7,904 nucleotides of DNA from an uncultured Sphingopyxis sp. Its GTDB lineage: Bacteria; Pseudomonadota; Alphaproteobacteria; Sphingomonadales; Sphingomonadaceae. The notes under the pieces were generated by a model. That model saw only the letters and a list, made by a program, of their open reading frames with translations, did not search any database and was not told the DNA's origin. A program made the translations under genes and the position numbers. The stretch covers positions 1-7,904 of the forward strand of contig CALFXW010000137.1 of the NCBI GenBank assembly GCA_937957805.1, in the 5' to 3' direction. This document shows positions 5,863 through 7,904 of the stretch, in pieces (the stretch's first letter is position 1; the number at the start of each line of letters is the position of its first letter).

Positions 5863-6618
5863 GTGATCCTGTACGAATACCCTTTCAACGAACGCATCCG
5901 CACCTACCTGCGGCTCGAACACCTGTTCAAGCGCCTGGGTGAACTGATTCCGCGCACCCACCCGCTGGACCACCACTTCGCACTGACCACCATTTTCGAA
6001 ATCATGGACGTGGCCGCGCGCGCCGACCTGAAAGCCGACGTGCTCAAGGACATCGAGAAGCAAAAGCATGTGCTCGATGGTTACCGCGGCAACCCTGCCA
6101 TCTCGGAGGCGGCACTCGACGGCATCATCGCCCAGCTCGACCGATGCTTTGGCCTTCTCAACACCCAGGCGGGCAAGACCGGCCAGCCCCTGAGCGAGAA
6201 CGAATGGCTCATGAGCATCCGCAGCCGCGCAGGCATTCCGGGCGGCACCTGCGGGTTCGACCTGCCCAGCTACTACGCGTGGCAACACCGACCTGCCCCT
6301 GAGCGGCAACAGGCCCTGGAAGGCTGGGCGGGCACCCTGGCACCGCTGGCCGAGTCCATTTATCTGCTGCTGAAGCTGTTGCGCGACTCCGGCGTCCCTC
6401 AGAAAGTGGCTGCCGAACGGGGCCAGTTCCAGCAAAACCTGCCGCAGGGTCGCACCTTCCAACTGCTGCGCCTGCGCATCGATCCCGCCCAGGGGCTGGT
6501 GCCCGAAATCAGTGGCAACCGGCTCATGGTGTCGGTGCGCCTCATGCACCAGATGCCCCAAGGGCACCTGCAGGCCAGCACCGAGGACGCGGTGTTCGAA
6601 CTGGCTTTGTGCGCTTGA
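5863..6618 (+). CDS. zapD: ZapD, cell division protein (FtsZ-associated)
   Basis: 251 residues from the GTG start at 5863, matching the usual ZapD (DUF1342) length of about 250. ZapD bundles and cross-links FtsZ filaments and helps stabilise the Z-ring at midcell. The N-terminus (M)ILYEYPFNERIRTYLRLEHL is the family hallmark, and the central RSRAGIPGGTCGFDLPSYY and the end GNRLMVSVRL are also typical. The frame stays open further upstream inside coaE, but no ZapD sequence is found there, so the GTG seven bases after the coaE stop is the natural start; no strong ribosome site is visible. coaE followed by zapD is standard in Burkholderiales. The usual next gene (yacG) is not in the window because an IS element is inserted just after the stop. 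Confidence 0.92.
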   Translation: MILYEYPFNERIRTYLRLEHLFKRLGELIPRTHPLDHHFALTTIFEIMDVAARADLKADVLKDIEKQKHVLDGYRGNPAISEAALDGIIAQLDRCFGLLNTQAGKTGQPLSENEWLMSIRSRAGIPGGTCGFDLPSYYAWQHRPAPERQQALEGWAGTLAPLAESIYLLLKLLRDSGVPQKVAAERGQFQQNLPQGRTFQLLRLRIDPAQGLVPEISGNRLMVSVRLMHQMPQGHLQASTEDAVFELALCA

Positions 6619-6637
6619 AGCGCCAACACCCCCCTTG

Positions 6638-6643
6638 TATCCT
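6638..6643 (+). promoter_or_regulatory. -10 half of the junction promoter (left end)
   Basis: TATCCT, four of six consensus bases, starts two bases after the CT core. In a circular or tandem right-end/left-end junction it lies 17 bases after TTGACT (7824-7829). A transcript would begin near 6650, at the 5' hairpin of the predicted bridge RNA. Confidence 0.6.
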
Positions 6644-6686
6644 TAAATCCTCGATGTTCAGGATCCGGAAATGGGAAGTTGTCCAC

Positions 6687-6695
6687 AGCCCGAAC
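6687..6695 (+). repeat. Scaffold repeat copy 1 (before target guide)
   Basis: AGCCCGAAC, repeated exactly at 6761-6769. Each copy leads directly into a guide: here into the target guide ending in CT at 6700-6701. Confidence 0.7.
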
Positions 6696-6760
6696 CCCCC
6701 TCTGGAAGCACTGCATTCCCGGACTCAGCACAAGGCGTGGACAGCCAACCGTTTGCAAAA

Positions 6761-6769
6761 AGCCCGAAC
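6761..6769 (+). repeat. Scaffold repeat copy 2 (before donor guide)
   Basis: Second exact copy of AGCCCGAAC (see 6687-6695), leading into the donor guide ending in CT at 6775-6776. The two loops look like products of an ancient duplication. Confidence 0.7.
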
Positions 6770-6826
6770 AGTTGCTGGTTGGCAATGCAAGCCCATTGAG
6801 GGCGAGCATTGACCTCGTATTTTTGC

Positions 6827-6831
6827 AAGGA
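6827..6831 (+). promoter_or_regulatory. Ribosome binding site of the recombinase, overlapping bridge-RNA stem
   Basis: AAGGA, six bases before the ATG at 6838. Its first two bases are the end of the donor-loop closing stem (6820-6828), so the folded RNA could partly hide the ribosome site and couple recombinase output to RNA folding. Confidence 0.6.
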
Positions 6832-6837
6832 TGGGCC

Positions 6838-7815
6838 ATGACAAACGAAACTCGTGAACCCGTGTATGTGGGCATCGACGTATCCAAGGACAGCCTGGAA
6901 GTGGCCTTGGCGGATAAAGCGGCCAGCGTGCGCTTTATCAACGACGAGCAAGGCGTCAAAGCCCTGCTGGAACACCTTGCAGGCCACAACGTGGCCGTGG
7001 TGCTGCTGGAGGCGACGGGAGGCCTGGAAAAGCGCTGTGCACACGCGCTGTACCTGGCGGGCATGACCGTGGTGGTGGCCAATCCCAGGCAGGCGCATGA
7101 ATTCGCCAAGTCGATGGGGTACCTGGCCAAGACCGACGGTATCGATGCCCGGATACTGTCGCACTTTGCGCGCACCTTGCACGGCAGCGAGAGGTTTGAC
7201 AAGCTGCAATTGAAGATGGCTACGCCGCAACAGGAGCAACTGCAAGCGCTGGTCACCCGGCGATCGCAGCTGGTGCAAATGCGCGTGGCAGAGAGCAACC
7301 GCTTGGCCCTGGCCCACGCGCTGTCGGCCAAGAGCATCCAGGCAGTCATCAAGCTACTGGACAAGCAGATCAAGACGCTTGATGAGGACATTGGAAACCG
7401 GCTCAAGCAGCACTTTGCGCAAAAGCTCAAGCTGCTCGAAGGTTTCAAGGGCATTGGAGAAGGCACCAAGGCCGTATTGATGGCTGCGCTGCCCGAGTTG
7501 GGACAACTCAACCGACGCGAGATCGGCAAACTGGTAGGGGTGGCACCCTTGAACCACGACAGCGGCAAGATGCGCGGCAAGCGCTCGGTGTGGGGAGGCA
7601 GGGCCGATGTAAGGTCCGCGCTGTACATGGCAGCTCTCAGCGCAGTGCGCTTTGACCCGACCATCAAAGCGTTCTACGAACGGCTGCGCGCAGCGGGCAA
7701 GCCGCCCAAGGTTGCGCTGGTGGCTTGCATGCGCAAAATTCTCTCGATTCTCAACGCAGTGATCAAATCGAACACTGCGTGGGAGCAACGTTGTCCACAG
7801 GCAAGCACTGCATGA
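6838..7815 (+). CDS. IS110-family recombinase (DEDD transposase)
   Basis: 325 residues, close to the length of the IS621 recombinase. It catalyses bridge-RNA-guided excision and insertion of the element. The N-terminal RuvC-like DEDD domain has Asp14 (YVGIDVSKD), Glu59 (LLEATGG), Asp100 and Asp103 (KTDGIDAR). A helical linker of about residues 125-200 follows. The C-terminal Tnp_20 domain has GFKGIGEGTK (202-211), KLVGVAPLNHDSGKMRGKRS (231-250) with the catalytic-type Ser242, and GGRADVRSALYMAAL (253-267). The ATG at 6838 is chosen because AAGGA precedes it and family similarity starts there; the open frame upstream covers the predicted RNA. The last 26 bases repeat pieces of the bridge-RNA target loop. 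No frameshift or missing catalytic residue is seen, so the element looks active-competent. Confidence 0.95.
   Translation: MTNETREPVYVGIDVSKDSLEVALADKAASVRFINDEQGVKALLEHLAGHNVAVVLLEATGGLEKRCAHALYLAGMTVVVANPRQAHEFAKSMGYLAKTDGIDARILSHFARTLHGSERFDKLQLKMATPQQEQLQALVTRRSQLVQMRVAESNRLALAHALSAKSIQAVIKLLDKQIKTLDEDIGNRLKQHFAQKLKLLEGFKGIGEGTKAVLMAALPELGQLNRREIGKLVGVAPLNHDSGKMRGKRSVWGGRADVRSALYMAALSAVRFDPTIKAFYERLRAAGKPPKVALVACMRKILSILNAVIKSNTAWEQRCPQASTA
7790..7813 (+). repeat. Guide-less partial copy of the bridge-RNA target loop
   Basis: GTTGTCCACAG (7790-7800) and AAGCACTGCAT (7803-7813) are exact copies of 6678-6688 (5' strand of the target-loop stem) and 6706-6716 (its apical hairpin), in the same order. 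In the leader they are separated by 17 bases that include the target guide; here by only two bases (GC). The copy is translated as the end of the recombinase. Confidence 0.75.
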
Positions 7816-7823
7816 AAAAGCGC

Positions 7824-7829
7824 TTGACT
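7824..7829 (+). promoter_or_regulatory. -35 half of the junction promoter (right end)
   Basis: TTGACT, five of six consensus bases. Fifteen bases remain to the end of the CT core at 7844. With the two bases after the left core, the spacing to TATCCT (6638) is exactly 17 after end joining. Confidence 0.65.
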
Positions 7830-7845
7830 TTGAACACAGTTGCTG

Positions 7846-7904
7846 TGGCGCTGCGCGCCTTCCCCCCGCTCTCGCAGCGCTGCGCGCTGCGGGCAGGGGG
7901 ACGC
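7846..7904. repeat. GC-rich REP-like palindromic sequence at the insertion site
   Basis: TGGCGCT (7846-7852) pairs with AGCGCCA (6619-6625) across the insertion. GCGCTGCGCGC occurs twice (7848-7858 and 7877-7887), CGCAGCGCTGCG (7873-7884) is a perfect 12-bp palindrome, and TTCCCCCC before it can pair with AGGGGGA-type sequence after it. No gene is visible up to the right edge. Confidence 0.55.

Larger units (their letters stand above)
6645..6836 (+). ncRNA. Predicted bridge RNA of the IS110-family element
   Basis: By eye the leader folds like the IS621 bridge RNA. A 5' hairpin pairs 6647-6651 (ATCCT) with 6660-6664 (AGGAT). The target-binding loop is closed by 6678-6686 with 6737-6745 (nine pairs, one G-U) plus GCC 6688-6690 with GGC 6734-6736, and capped by GGAA/TTCC (6704-6707/6716-6719). 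The donor-binding loop is closed by TTGCAAAAA/TTTTTGCAA (6753-6761/6820-6828) and capped by CAATGC/GCATTG (6783-6788/6806-6811) with inner GCCC/GGGC. The left target guide ACCCCCCT (6694-6701) equals the left flank 6628-6635. The left donor guide ACAGTTGCT (6768-6776) equals the right end 7836-7844. Both end in the CT core. Right guides were not found with confidence, and the exact RNA ends are unknown. Confidence 0.75.
6634..7844 (+). mobile_element. IS110-family insertion sequence (IS621-like), complete, with CT cores at both ends
   Basis: About 1.2 kb: left end with bridge-RNA region (6636-6837), recombinase (6838-7815), short right end (7816-7844). The ends are set at CT (6634-6635) and CT (7843-7844) for four mutually supporting reasons. 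The donor guide matches the right end up to CT. The target guide matches the left flank up to CT. Joining right end to left end yields a -35/-10 pair with 17 bp spacing. Removing the element restores the inverted repeat AGCGCCA (6619-6625) / TGGCGCT (7846-7852). One CT copy belongs to the target. There are no terminal inverted repeats, as known for IS110-group elements. It sits directly after zapD in a GC-rich palindromic site, reminiscent of IS621 insertion into REP sequences. Confidence 0.8.

Noticed and set aside
6720..6733. Right target guide
   Set aside because: Only CAC against GTG at 7845-7847 matches, too short to claim.
6812..6836. Right donor guide, either at 6812-6819 or at 6827-6833
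   Set aside because: AAGGAT (6827-6832) can pair with ATCCTT at 6639-6644 of the left end, but it falls outside the best donor-loop stem; the loop segment 6812-6819 has no complement at the left end. Left undecided.
6399..7667. 422-residue open frame on the minus strand
   Set aside because: It is antisense to zapD and the recombinase, is rich in Ser/Ala/Leu from GC-rich codons, and shows no recognisable motif.

Overview
The window looks like a composite of three genomic backgrounds joined end to end, as expected for a metagenomic or otherwise chimeric contig. (A) Bases 1 to about 303 are very GC-rich. They hold the end of ccoS and the start of a TauE/SafE-type membrane protein, and look gamma- or betaproteobacterial (Xanthomonadaceae-like at a guess). 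(B) From about 323 to about 5505 the sequence is alphaproteobacterial, most like Sphingomonadales: a 5'-truncated nudC, a repeat-rich intergenic stretch, hemJ and hemE on the minus strand, then ppsR, maf, aroE and the first half of coaE on the plus strand. (C) From about 5505-5531 to the end it is betaproteobacterial, Comamonadaceae-like: the second half of coaE, zapD (a gene not typical of alphaproteobacteria) and a complete IS110-family insertion sequence. The first join truncates two genes. The second falls in frame in the conserved LEAIIHPLV stretch of CoaE and gives a full-length hybrid reading frame.

Part B is the classic alphaproteobacterial chromosome-origin neighbourhood: hemE, then the origin, then the CC0001/RP001-type gene (ppsR), maf, aroE and coaE, as described around the Caulobacter origin. 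The gap between hemE and ppsR has the expected parts: an 18-base A/T-only tract, one perfect and two one-mismatch DnaA boxes, and a tight cluster of GANTC (CcrM-type) sites. Both gene groups run away from this gap, so they are co-directional with replication. hemE and hemJ make late haem-pathway enzymes and overlap as ATGA. ppsR, maf, aroE and coaE form a tightly overlapping run.

The most rewarding part is the IS110-family element (about 6634-7844). Its recombinase has the DEDD residues and a C-terminal serine in the expected places. The 200-base leader before it can be folded by eye into the architecture known for the IS621 bridge RNA: a 5' hairpin, a target-binding loop and a donor-binding loop. 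Left guides can be read in both loops. The target guide ACCCCCCT equals the sequence at the left insertion boundary, and the donor guide ACAGTTGCT equals the right end of the element. Both end in the expected CT core. With the ends set this way, joining right end to left end rebuilds a -35/-10 promoter with exactly 17 bp spacing, and removing the element restores an inverted repeat directly after zapD. A guide-less partial copy of the target loop lies at the very end of the recombinase gene. The right-hand guides could not be identified convincingly.

Intergenic stretches over 300 bases: 827-1153 (repeats and hairpins, no gene seen) and 2686-2993 (the putative origin). The 219 bases between zapD and the recombinase start are the element's left end and bridge-RNA region.
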